Shown here: piece by piece, positions 21,765 through 27,317 of the stretch | Position numbering within the stretch: position 1 is the stretch's first letter | Layout of the letters: each line of letters starts with the position of its first letter | IMG/VR virus record: IMGVR_UViG_3300032893_000181 | Coordinates: 1-36,467 of that record | Reading direction: 5' to 3' (one strand) | From: a virus | DNA: 36,467 nt | Position numbers and translations under genes: made by a program | The notes under the pieces: model-generated | Told to the model about the DNA's origin: nothing | Databases searched by the model: none | The model's input: only the letters and a program-made list of their open reading frames with translations

Positions 21765-22106
21765 TCACACGCAATCTTCTCTATCAGCTCTTTCGCCATG
21801 CTGATTGTGGATACGTGTGTTGTACCAATTCCCATCACAGTATTGGGCAGGGGCATTACAGTGACAATGCTTGCAATAATGGCCAGCTCTTTTCCCGTGT
21901 TGACAATACCCTTGAGTGAGTTTGTCTTTGCAGGCTTGAGCAGCTTCTTTAGTGCGATGTTTATGACCACAACGTCGCAACTCTTCCCAGCGTTTACCAT
22001 CAGGGCTGAATGAGCCAGACTCTACAACTACCGAATAGGTTTCTTTTTCGTCTCTTTTGACATCTATGAAAGACAATGTATGATATGTTTTGTCGTTGGT
22101 TTGCAT
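21765..22106 (-). CDS. Cys/His-rich putative zinc-binding protein
   Basis: 113 residues. The N-terminal half has a strand-rich fold ('YSVVVESGSFSPDG'), then 'CGHKHRTKEAAQACKDKL', which resembles the short region that follows AP2-type strands, and 'YCQHGKRAGHYCKHCHCN', a Cys/His cluster likely to bind zinc. AGGAGC ribosome site. Its place between the tRNA-side genes and the beta-rich family suggests regulation or nucleic-acid binding, but this is inference. Confidence 0.5.
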   Translation of the reverse strand: MQTNDKTYHTLSFIDVKRDEKETYSVVVESGSFSPDGKRWEELRRCGHKHRTKEAAQACKDKLTQGYCQHGKRAGHYCKHCHCNAPAQYCDGNWYNTRIHNQHGERADREDCV

Positions 22107-22117
22107 AGATGCTCCTG

Positions 22118-22315
22118 TTAGACAACGTGGAAGTGATGATATCTTTCATAAATCACTTTACGATTCTCTATGACCGTAACTAACACCAGGAGTCCTTTGT
22201 TTATACAATTGTTATACAATCTTTTAGCCACTCTGACATAACCTCTCGGTGTGTTAGCTTTTGTAATGCATGACGCTCCATCGGTGCTAGTAGAAATACG
22301 TAAGATTTTAGACAT
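22118..22315 (-). CDS. Small hypothetical protein after the tRNA
   Basis: 65 residues, basic, with 'TPRGYVRVAKRLYNNCINKG' in the middle and a strand 'LLVLVTVIENRKVIYERY'. ACAGGAGA ribosome site lies just past the end of the tRNA. Unknown function. Confidence 0.5.
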   Translation of the reverse strand: MSKILRISTSTDGASCITKANTPRGYVRVAKRLYNNCINKGLLVLVTVIENRKVIYERYHHFHVV

Positions 22316-22331
22316 TCAAATCTCCTGTCGG

Positions 22332-22403
22332 TCGCACGTGCGGCGCTTGAATCCGCTTCCTAGCCTTATGAGAGCCATGTCTTACCGCATAGACGAACGT
22401 GCG
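22332..22403 (-). tRNA. tRNA with CAT anticodon (Met or Ile2)
   Basis: The 72-base cloverleaf has a perfect 7-bp acceptor stem (CGCACGT/ACGTGCG), a 4-bp D stem GTCT/AGAC with loop ATGCGGTA (A14, G18G19 and A21 present), an anticodon stem TGGCT/GGCTA (two wobble pairs) with loop CTCATAA, a 4-base variable region, and a T arm GCGGA-TTCAAGC-GCCGC with one A-G mismatch at the loop-closing pair. Discriminator A is followed by CCG, so CCA must be completed by the host. The loop suits elongator Met or, with lysidine, Ile for AUA codons, which are frequent here. The T-arm mismatch is the only weak point. Confidence 0.8.
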
Positions 22404-22432
22404 ATTAATACACAGTCTGTCAATCTGATATT

Positions 22433-22702
22433 TTAGAGTTCCACTTCAACCAACATCTCAAACATGTATTTGGCAACTGTCATCGCATTATCTTGTGATT
22501 TGTCCTTGATGTAATACATAGTCACGTAAACATCATCACCCTCAATAGTCTTGCACTCAGTGGTTATTGTATAGGTTTTGGTATTACCATCAGCTGTTGC
22601 ATCTGCAGGTATTAGTTCATATGCCTCGTCCATCACTTTCGTGCTGCTTTTCATATCAAGCATAGCTAGTAAGACATACATGTTTGGATACACTATTTTC
22701 AT
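22433..22702 (-). CDS. Small beta-rich family member 3
   Basis: 89 residues. 'VMDEAYELIPADATADG' and 'TECKTIEGDDVYVTMYYI' line up with the same parts of the genes at 22715 and 23191. It starts 12 bases after the gene at 22715 with ribosome site AAGGAGCTGTC, the same leader found before the other two. Unknown function. Confidence 0.6.
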   Translation of the reverse strand: MKIVYPNMYVLLAMLDMKSSTKVMDEAYELIPADATADGNTKTYTITTECKTIEGDDVYVTMYYIKDKSQDNAMTVAKYMFEMLVEVEL

Positions 22703-22714
22703 GACAGCTCCTTT

Positions 22715-22960
22715 TTAGAGGTCCCCAACTACCCATTCAATGGTATATTTAACAGCATCCATGTTACCATCCTCTTTGTTCCTGGCATACTTTACAGTTA
22801 CCAAGACATCCGCACCTTCACGAGTCTCACATTCACTTGTTATTGTGTAGTCGTTAACACCAACAGGGATTAAACGATGCGCATCCTCTTGTATTATGGT
22901 CAAGCTTCTAAGACCAAGCAATCCCTGAAATTCCATAAGTTGTGGGTAAAATACTTTCAT
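22715..22960 (-). CDS. Small beta-rich family member 2
   Basis: 81 residues from MKVFYPQLME, fixed by AAGGAGCTATC; the frame is open for 16 more codons upstream. 'TITSECETREGADVLVTVKY' is nearly identical in pattern to the gene at 23191. The leader of about 230 bases carries two sigma-54-like sites and is related to the leader of the gene at 23191, so gene and control region were duplicated together. Confidence 0.62.
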   Translation of the reverse strand: MKVFYPQLMEFQGLLGLRSLTIIQEDAHRLIPVGVNDYTITSECETREGADVLVTVKYARNKEDGNMDAVKYTIEWVVGDL

Positions 22961-23041
22961 GATAGCTCCTTTTTGGTTGAAGCCTCTGACCTGTTTTGAT
23001 CTACTCACAAGATAATTCTTGGATTACCATGGCGCAAGAGA

Positions 23042-23057
23042 TGCAATTGTCATGCCA
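23042..23057 (-). promoter_or_regulatory. Sigma-54-like -24/-12 site (leader of 22715)
   Basis: TGGCATGACAATTGCA on the - strand: TGGCAYR-N4-TTGCA with correct spacing of GG and GC. Lies about 80 bases before the start at 22960. Confidence 0.55.
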
Positions 23058-23097
23058 TTTATTTTATTTTTTTCTTGGCAGTAGAGATATAGATGGA

Positions 23098-23112
23098 GCA
23101 GGTTTCACCTGC
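23098..23112. promoter_or_regulatory. Inverted repeat upstream of the sigma-54-like site
   Basis: GCAGGT-TTC-ACCTGC, a perfect dyad, with a second ACCTGC-containing inverted copy about 30 bases on. Position 40-70 bases upstream of the -24 box suits an activator site, though a hairpin is also possible. Confidence 0.35.
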
Positions 23113-23162
23113 GACATCCATTTCTACCTTCACCACCTGCGGTGTTTCAGGTCTACAAGACA

Positions 23163-23178
23163 TGCAAATCTAATGCCA
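23163..23178 (-). promoter_or_regulatory. Sigma-54-like -24/-12 site, upstream copy
   Basis: TGGCATTAGATTTGCA on the - strand, just after the stop of the gene at 23191; second site of the leader of 22715. Confidence 0.5.
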
Positions 23179-23190
23179 ATTCTCAGTTGT

Positions 23191-23430
23191 TTAGAGCTCT
23201 TCAGTTACCAATTCGATGTCGTACTCAACAGCCGTCATGACACCGTCTTGCTTGAGATATTTTACGGTTACCAAAGCAGCCTCTCCGTCGACAGTCTCAC
23301 AGTCGCTGGTGATTGTGTAATCCTCAGAGTCGTCAGGGATTAACCGAGTTGCGTCGTCTAGTAGTACAGCTATCCCTTTATCCCCAATCAGTACCTGCAA
23401 CTCCGTAAGGTCTGGATAACTTACTCTCAT
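23191..23430 (-). CDS. Small beta-rich family member 1
   Basis: 79 residues, MRVSYPDLTE start with AAGGAGCTGTC just upstream. 'LLDDATRLIPDDSEDYTI' and 'SDCETVDGEAALVTVKYL' define the family with the genes at 21501, 22433 and 22715. It is the first of the four to be transcribed and follows a leader with at least four sigma-54-like sites. An acidic, compact protein of unknown function. Confidence 0.62.
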   Translation of the reverse strand: MRVSYPDLTELQVLIGDKGIAVLLDDATRLIPDDSEDYTITSDCETVDGEAALVTVKYLKQDGVMTAVEYDIELVTEEL

Positions 23431-23510
23431 GACAGCTCCTTTTTGGCTGACCCGCTGACCCGTTTTGATCTGCCCTCAGCATACGGCCTGGCCTGCCAGT
23501 GCGCAAGGGA

Positions 23511-23526
23511 AGCAAATGTCGTGCCA
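23511..23526 (-). promoter_or_regulatory. Sigma-54-like -24/-12 site (best match)
   Basis: TGGCACGACATTTGCT on the - strand equals the consensus TGGCACG-N4-TTGCW. A transcript would start about 70 bases before the start at 23430. Confidence 0.65.
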
Positions 23527-23567
23527 AAAAAATTTTTTTTTCGCCCTTGACCGGAGAGATATAGGAT

Positions 23568-23583
23568 AGCAAATCCTATGCCA
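23568..23583 (-). promoter_or_regulatory. Sigma-54-like -24/-12 site, second copy
   Basis: TGGCATAGGATTTGCT on the - strand, 57 bases upstream of the best site; also the outer arms of a small dyad (GGATAG/CTATCC nearby). Confidence 0.5.
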
Positions 23584-23594
23584 AGGTGAGAGGA

Positions 23595-23610
23595 TGCAAG
23601 GAGTGTGCCA
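23595..23610 (-). promoter_or_regulatory. Sigma-54-like -24/-12 site, third copy
   Basis: TGGCACACTCCTTGCA on the - strand, 27 bases upstream of the second copy. Confidence 0.5.
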
Positions 23611-23621
23611 GGATGGAGAGA

Positions 23622-23637
23622 TGCAAGTAACGTACCA
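23622..23637 (-). promoter_or_regulatory. Sigma-54-like -24/-12 site, fourth copy
   Basis: TGGTACGTTACTTGCA on the - strand, again 27 bases upstream; with the third copy it forms a 27-base tandem repeat. Confidence 0.45.
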
Positions 23638-23674
23638 TCCCCGCCACCTCCGACCACCTGACCTTCTCCGTCAC

Positions 23675-23704
23675 CAGGCACCTGTTGCCTGCCACCGTCG
23701 ACGG
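23675..23704. promoter_or_regulatory. Paired dyads upstream of the sigma-54-like sites
   Basis: CAGGCA-CCTGT-TGCCTG followed by CCGTCGACGG, both perfect inverted repeats in an otherwise GC-rich tract. Their place about 40 bases upstream of the fourth copy and 150 upstream of the best site fits enhancer-binding activator sites. Confidence 0.35.
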
Positions 23705-23914
23705 GGGCTCTGGGGACCACATCAGGCGAAGGGGAGGAGGGGTGCTGGAACGTTCCCCCCCTTCTCTCTCCACCAACTCCGTACCCCATAGGCTTTTTCT
23801 ACCTACCTTGAACTCCAAGTGAAAGGTTTTTCTTATCATGTAAGAGTTTTAATTTAAAATATTTCTTAAACATGGTTATAAAAAATCTTATATGATATTT
23901 GTTATTTTTTATTT
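23705..23914. other. Intergenic: GC-rich then AT-rich, no gene seen
   Basis: 23705-23800 is GC-rich. Open frames on the - strand cover it, but they lack ribosome sites and run through the promoter-like repeats. 23830-23914 is strongly AT-rich and may hold the promoter of the structured RNA; TATGAT at 23891 is a possible -10 without a clear -35. A copy of the 24-base ACCTTGAAC..AAGTGAAAGGTT hairpin sequence lies at 23805-23828. Confidence 0.4.
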
Positions 23915-23982
23915 GCAGCTTTAGCTGCTGTAGTACACATCAAAGTTGATTATCCAAAACCTTGAACGCTAAGTGAAAGGTT
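23805..23982 (+). repeat. 24-base hairpin-forming direct repeat (two copies)
   Basis: Copies at 23805-23828 and 23959-23982 differ at two bases. In both, ACCTT pairs with AAGGT around GAAC..AAGTG. One copy lies outside and the other near the 5' end of the structured RNA region. Confidence 0.6.
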
Positions 23983-24551
23983 CTAGGAACCACTCAACCC
24001 AACGAAGGAACCGATAGGCTGGTTATCTGGGAAGTAGAGACAGTAACCCCCCTGGAAATGCTACAAAATGTCAATGAAGACATTCTGGAACACATCCAGG
24101 AGGTTACAGGCTTCTGATTGTCTTGTGTTAGAGTAACCTTCAATAAGGAATTGATCTAACGCCCTGTCAGGTTGGGTATACCAGGGACTTAAGACAGTAA
24201 CCCAATTTGCCCTACGGTCTGCAGTTATCCAGGCTGCATCTTTGGTTGTTATTGTCCATCAGAAGCGAACAATAATGCATTGAGTCTGATCTTTTCTAGC
24301 ACAGCCCTTTAAAGCATAGCTTCGCTTTTAAAGAACTTACTACAGTCAAGTATGAGGAGCTAGCTGTAAGTGTCAGGTTATCCCGTTTCCGTGGAGGCTG
24401 ACAGTAGCGAAATAGACTTAGTGGAATGTCATACAGCTTTAGAGTTTTTTTGGTCCATCTTACCTGCTGGTTCTGCATTCAGGCAACTTCTGGGAAGTCC
24501 GGCGGTCAAGCCTTATAGGTTGTTCCGTTTTCTCTCGGCCTATAACTGACC
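23915..24551 (+). ncRNA. Candidate large structured RNA (about 640 nt)
   Basis: No frame here looks coding, yet perfect stems follow each other along the + strand: GCAGC/GCTGC (23915), GTAACC plus CCTGG (24043-24055) against CCAGG plus GGTTAC (24096-24107) capped by AATGTC/GACATT, GTTAGA/TCTAAC enclosing CCTT/AAGG (24127-24160), CCCTG/CAGGG, TGCAG/CTGCA, TTATTGT/ACAATAA (24249-24275), TTTAAAGC/GCTTTTAAA, AGCTGTA/TACAGCT around TGTCAG/CTGACA (24362-24438), ACTTC/GAAGT and GGTCA plus TTATAGG against CCTATAA plus TGACC (24504-24551). Size, lack of coding and phage context recall ornate RNAs such as ROOL or GOLLD, but I cannot confirm a family. The strand is inferred from the neighbouring + strand genes. 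Confidence 0.55.
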
Positions 24552-24722
24552 CTTCCAGTTTAATCCTTTTCTCTAAAAAAGCAAGAGGAGAGTGTCTTGA
24601 AATTAATTAATAAATCAGCCCTTGCGTGTTTATGTTTTTTGAATTATTCTTGTAACAGAAAGGATGTCGTGAAAGATCGAATCCGAAGGACAAGAGAGCT
24701 TTGTGTTGAAGAAGGAGAAGAA

Positions 24723-25076
24723 ATGGGAGAAGTTATAATCGAAGTAAAAAAGTCAAGTAGAGCATCTTTGTTGGGTGTCTATGAACAAGAAGTTGTAAAG
24801 GATTTGATGATAAAGATAAAAGGAGTAATCAAAAGAAAAGGATTTGATTATAGCAAGATAGCTAGATTGAGTGCAGCTCAGAAAGTGAATGTGTCTAGAG
24901 TCAGTGAGGTGTTGAGTGGCAAGAGAAATTTTGATCTCAGAAGTCTAATCAAAATATTAAATGTTTTAGGGTTTAGACTGAGGCTCTCAACTGAGCCATT
25001 ACCATGGATGGACCATAAAAACATTCCTCTCACTCACAAACAAACCTTGCTTGATGGAAGGAGGAATGAACGATGA
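24723..25076 (+). CDS. XRE-like helix-turn-helix protein
   Basis: 117 residues from MGEVIIEVKK, chosen for GAAGGAG just upstream; an in-frame TTG at 24597 would add 42 residues of poor quality. 'YSKIARLSAAQKVNVSRVSEVLSGKRNFDLRSLIKILNVLG' (about 48-88) is an XRE/HigA-type HTH. The N-terminal 'SLLGVYEQEVVKDLMIKI' resembles the helical lead of antitoxin-like regulators. It overlaps the next HTH gene by 4 bases, so two related DNA-binding proteins are made together. No toxin partner is apparent. Confidence 0.65.
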   Translation: MGEVIIEVKKSSRASLLGVYEQEVVKDLMIKIKGVIKRKGFDYSKIARLSAAQKVNVSRVSEVLSGKRNFDLRSLIKILNVLGFRLRLSTEPLPWMDHKNIPLTHKQTLLDGRRNER

Positions 25077-25348
25077 CTAAGAGATCAGAAGAAAGATACG
25101 CATTGCTTGTCGAACACGAAGAAGATGCCCTGAAAGAATTCTCGATTGAGATTCAAAAGATTCTTAACAAAAAGAACATATCTCCGTTAGAACTAGGTGA
25201 TCTCTGTGGAATTAGAAGGAGTAATATCTATCGTCGTATAGGTGGAAAAGAATCAATGTCTATTCGATCCATGATTGGAACAGCAGCAGCTCTTGGTTAT
25301 AAACTGAAGTTTGAATTGGAACCTATCGAGGAGGAAGATAAGAAATGA
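25073..25348 (+). CDS. Second small helix-turn-helix protein
   Basis: 91 residues. 'ISPLELGDLCGIRRSNIYRRIGG' then 'MSIRSMIGTAAALGYKLKFEL' (about 36-82) is the same HTH layout as in the upstream gene (R...L..I...LGF.L...L.P), so the two are probably paralogues. ATGA overlap on both sides. It leads directly into the tiny membrane protein cluster, which it may regulate. Confidence 0.62.
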   Translation: MTKRSEERYALLVEHEEDALKEFSIEIQKILNKKNISPLELGDLCGIRRSNIYRRIGGKESMSIRSMIGTAAALGYKLKFELEPIEEEDKK

Positions 25349-25443
25349 TTAGTTTCATAGTGGGTTTTGCTGTGGGTATAGCTATGGGTATTGTTGTGTG
25401 TGGGGTTGCGGGCCTAGTGATGAAAGATGAGTGGAAAAAATGA
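25345..25443 (+). CDS. Tiny membrane protein 1 (32 aa)
   Basis: MISFIVGFAVGIAMGIVV at the start: a single Gly-rich transmembrane helix with a charged end MKDEWKK. Both ends join neighbours by ATGA overlap, and GAGGAAG lies upstream. Confidence 0.5.
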   Translation: MISFIVGFAVGIAMGIVVCGVAGLVMKDEWKK

Positions 25444-25601
25444 CTCCGATGTTTCATTTTCTATTAGGTCTTTGTTTGTTGTCTATTCTAGGTCTTGATT
25501 TGTGTTTGTATAAGCGTACAATTGTGGGTGCTGCTATATGCGCTATTATAGGTGGTATTGCATCACTAACATTGCTTATTATCTCGGGGAGGTTGAGATG
25601 A
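25440..25601 (+). CDS. Tiny membrane protein 2 (53 aa)
   Basis: MTPMFHFLLGLCLLSILG start; two hydrophobic helices separated by a short loop 'CLYKRT'. ATGA overlaps on both sides support it as a real gene of the cluster. Confidence 0.5.
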   Translation: MTPMFHFLLGLCLLSILGLDLCLYKRTIVGAAICAIIGGIASLTLLIISGRLR

Positions 25602-25717
25602 TTGATTTGTTGGTATGGCTTGCTGCGTGTGTGGTTGGGGTTATTGTTGGAGCTATTGTTCTGGCCATACTTGCATATATAGCTGTTGTGGCTCTGGTGA
25701 TAGCATCGAGAGGATAG
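25598..25717 (+). CDS. Tiny membrane protein 3 (39 aa)
   Basis: MIDLLVWLAACVVGVIVG start; almost entirely hydrophobic, ending in SRG. GGGGAGG lies just upstream of the ATG. Shares the MIDLLV start with the next gene. Confidence 0.5.
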   Translation: MIDLLVWLAACVVGVIVGAIVLAILAYIAVVALVIASRG

Positions 25718-25722
25718 TAGAA

Positions 25723-25830
25723 ATGATCGATTTGTTGGTATGTTTTGTTGTGTGTCTTGCATGCGTGATTGGGTGTGTTGTTGTGGGTGTAGTAGTATCA
25801 ATGAACAAAGGGTGTGGCAGCGATGAGTGA
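25723..25830 (+). CDS. Tiny membrane protein 4 (35 aa)
   Basis: MIDLLVCFVVCLACVIGC start, a paralogue of the preceding gene, with five cysteines and the soluble end NKGCGSDE. AGAGGATAG upstream. Confidence 0.47.
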   Translation: MIDLLVCFVVCLACVIGCVVVGVVVSMNKGCGSDE

Positions 25831-26011
25831 TTTGAAGAAGTATATTGTTGTATGCGCTATTGTATATTTTATTATGTGTATGATATCTCTTGTTGTGTGT
25901 GTAATTATGGGTGTAGCGTTTTCATTGTTGGATATTCTGGGACTAGGTCTTGTTGAGTATACAATATTCTATATGATAATGATTTTAGTGTTTTATGTTC
26001 TTTGGCACTGA
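25823..26011 (+). CDS. Tiny membrane protein 5 (62 aa)
   Basis: MSDLKKYIVVCAIVYFIM start with two transmembrane helices. The ATG at 25823 overlaps the previous gene by 8 bases; a GTG at 25814 is in frame. Last of the membrane peptide series. Confidence 0.5.
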   Translation: MSDLKKYIVVCAIVYFIMCMISLVVCVIMGVAFSLLDILGLGLVEYTIFYMIMILVFYVLWH

Positions 26012-26022
26012 TTGGGATTGAA

Positions 26023-26466
26023 AAAACAAAATCCAACAAGGAGAGGTATGCGTTGTATCATTGCTGGTAGTAGGACTTATAGACATTGTGATATAGATCA
26101 AATCATTAAAGATTCTGGATTTGTAGTCACAGAAGTTGTTTCGGGTCATGCCCAAGGGATTGATAGATTAGGGGAGGCTTGGGCTAGGGTGCATGGTATC
26201 CCTTTGAAGATAATTCCTTATCTCAGTGAGTATGGTCGTGCAGGTGGCCCTATGCGTAATAAACAGATGGCGGAATATGCCGATGTTCTAATTGCAATAT
26301 GGGATGGTAAGTCTAGAGGCACTCAGAACATGATTAGTGAAATGCAAAAGTTAAACAAACCAATATTTCTTCCACAACCAAGCATCTATTATCTAATAGA
26401 GAGAATAAAGTAGTGATCATTGATAGAAAGAAAGAGTCACCAACAAAACAAAATCCAACAAGGAGA
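26023..26466 (+). repeat. 22-base repeated leader before two genes
   Basis: The same 22 bases, ending in AACAAGGAGA, occur at 26023-26044 and 26445-26466, each directly before a start codon (26048 and 26470). A shared translational enhancer or a duplication scar are both possible. Confidence 0.7.
26048..26413 (+). CDS. SLOG-family protein (DUF2493, YspA-like)
   Basis: 121 residues from MRCIIAGSRT, chosen for AAGGAGAGG upstream. 'IIAGSRTY' at the N-terminus, 'VVSGHAQGIDRLGEAWA' and 'GGPMRNKQMAEYADVLIAIWDG' are the glycine-rich strand-turn motifs of the Rossmann-like SLOG superfamily (DUF2493/YspA group), thought to bind nucleotides or nucleotide-derived signals. All key motifs appear intact. 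The role in phages is not established. Its leader shares 22 identical bases with that of the protease gene. Confidence 0.8.
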   Translation: MRCIIAGSRTYRHCDIDQIIKDSGFVVTEVVSGHAQGIDRLGEAWARVHGIPLKIIPYLSEYGRAGGPMRNKQMAEYADVLIAIWDGKSRGTQNMISEMQKLNKPIFLPQPSIYYLIERIK

Positions 26467-26469
26467 AAC

Positions 26470-27135
26470 ATGAGAACTCTTTTACTTTTGTTCATAACTT
26501 TTGTTTTAACACTAAATGGAAACATAGGTGTGTGTGCACCTTCTGCAACAAAGATATACAAGAAAGATGCACCTTCAGTAGTTCAAATAATTACCATAGA
26601 GCAAGATAAATCCATAGGGCAAGGCTCTGGTTTTGCAATCACTCCTCACATCATATGCACTTGCCAGCATGTAGTAAAAGGAGCAATAGTTCTCAGAGTT
26701 TATCAAGACAAACGGTATTGGGAGGTTCCTGTCTCTCATGTTGTCACCCCTGACTCCAAAAAGGATATTTCTTTTATATGGATTCCAGAGATAACTTTTA
26801 ATCCTTTGGAGACCAATGTTGCGATCCCAGAGATAGGAGAGATTTGTTATACATTAGGTTGTCCTATGGGGTACTGGTGTTATTTTTCACAAGGAATGTT
26901 CACTGGTATGAGGCATGCACCTTATGGGTATGGAGATGATCTTTATCTTATGACAACAGCAGTGGCTTGTCCTGGGAGTTCTGGTGGTGCATTTCTTGAT
27001 AAACATGGAAAGTTATTAGGCATGACTGTTTCTCAACTCAGTAATCATGAGGTATTTGCAGGATGTATTCCAAGCTCTGAACTTTTGTCATCGTTAGAAA
27101 AAGCCAAGAAGTACTTTTGTATTTCCACAAAATAG
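26470..27135 (+). CDS. Secreted trypsin-like serine protease (HtrA-type domain)
   Basis: 221 residues from MRTLLLLFIT, with AAGGAG upstream; an ATG at 26413 would bury the signal peptide. A signal peptide (about 1-23, cut near 'GVCA') is followed by a chymotrypsin-fold domain with GSGF, catalytic His67 in 'CTCQHVV', Asp near 99 in 'KKDISFI' and Ser171 in 'PGSSGGAF'. The spacing matches HtrA/DegP proteases, but no PDZ domain follows. Export would put it in the periplasm or outside. Possible roles are degrading envelope proteins at lysis or protecting the infected cell. Proteases of this kind are unusual in phage replication regions. Confidence 0.82.
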   Translation: MRTLLLLFITFVLTLNGNIGVCAPSATKIYKKDAPSVVQIITIEQDKSIGQGSGFAITPHIICTCQHVVKGAIVLRVYQDKRYWEVPVSHVVTPDSKKDISFIWIPEITFNPLETNVAIPEIGEICYTLGCPMGYWCYFSQGMFTGMRHAPYGYGDDLYLMTTAVACPGSSGGAFLDKHGKLLGMTVSQLSNHEVFAGCIPSSELLSSLEKAKKYFCISTK

Positions 27136-27149
27136 TAAAAGGGGTGTTG

Positions 27150-27317
27150 ATGAAGATCCAAGCTTATAAAATTTTGTGCGATGTGGCACGACATGAATTA
27201 GAAAAGGATGTCAATAAACAACTAAAAGAGGGTTGGGTTCTTTTGGGACAACCTTTTTATGTCCAGAATGATAGATGGTATCAATGCATGATCATGACTG
27301 ATGGATCACATGAATAA
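27150..27317 (+). CDS. DUF1737-like small protein
   Basis: 55 residues from MKIQAYKILC with AAAGGGG upstream. 'LEKDVNKQLKEGWVLLGQPFYV' then 'YQCMIM' has the helix-GW-hairpin form of DUF1737 proteins, which are small and of unknown function. It overlaps the DNA polymerase start by 17 bases. Confidence 0.6.
   Translation: MKIQAYKILCDVARHELEKDVNKQLKEGWVLLGQPFYVQNDRWYQCMIMTDGSHE

Noticed and set aside
22316-22432. Short - strand ORF (20 codons) from the ATG near 22378
   Set aside because: The stretch is explained by the tRNA cloverleaf; the frame is a by-product of its sequence.
23576-23839. 87-residue - strand frame, and a 120-residue frame at 23427-23789
   Set aside because: Neither has a ribosome site, both run through the repeated promoter-like sites, and their composition (Pro/Ser/Gly-rich) is unlike that of all neighbours.
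24597-24722. Extended N-terminus of the first HTH gene from a TTG at 24597
   Set aside because: The added 42 residues are unlike the rest, and the ATG at 24723 has a better ribosome site; kept only as an alternative.
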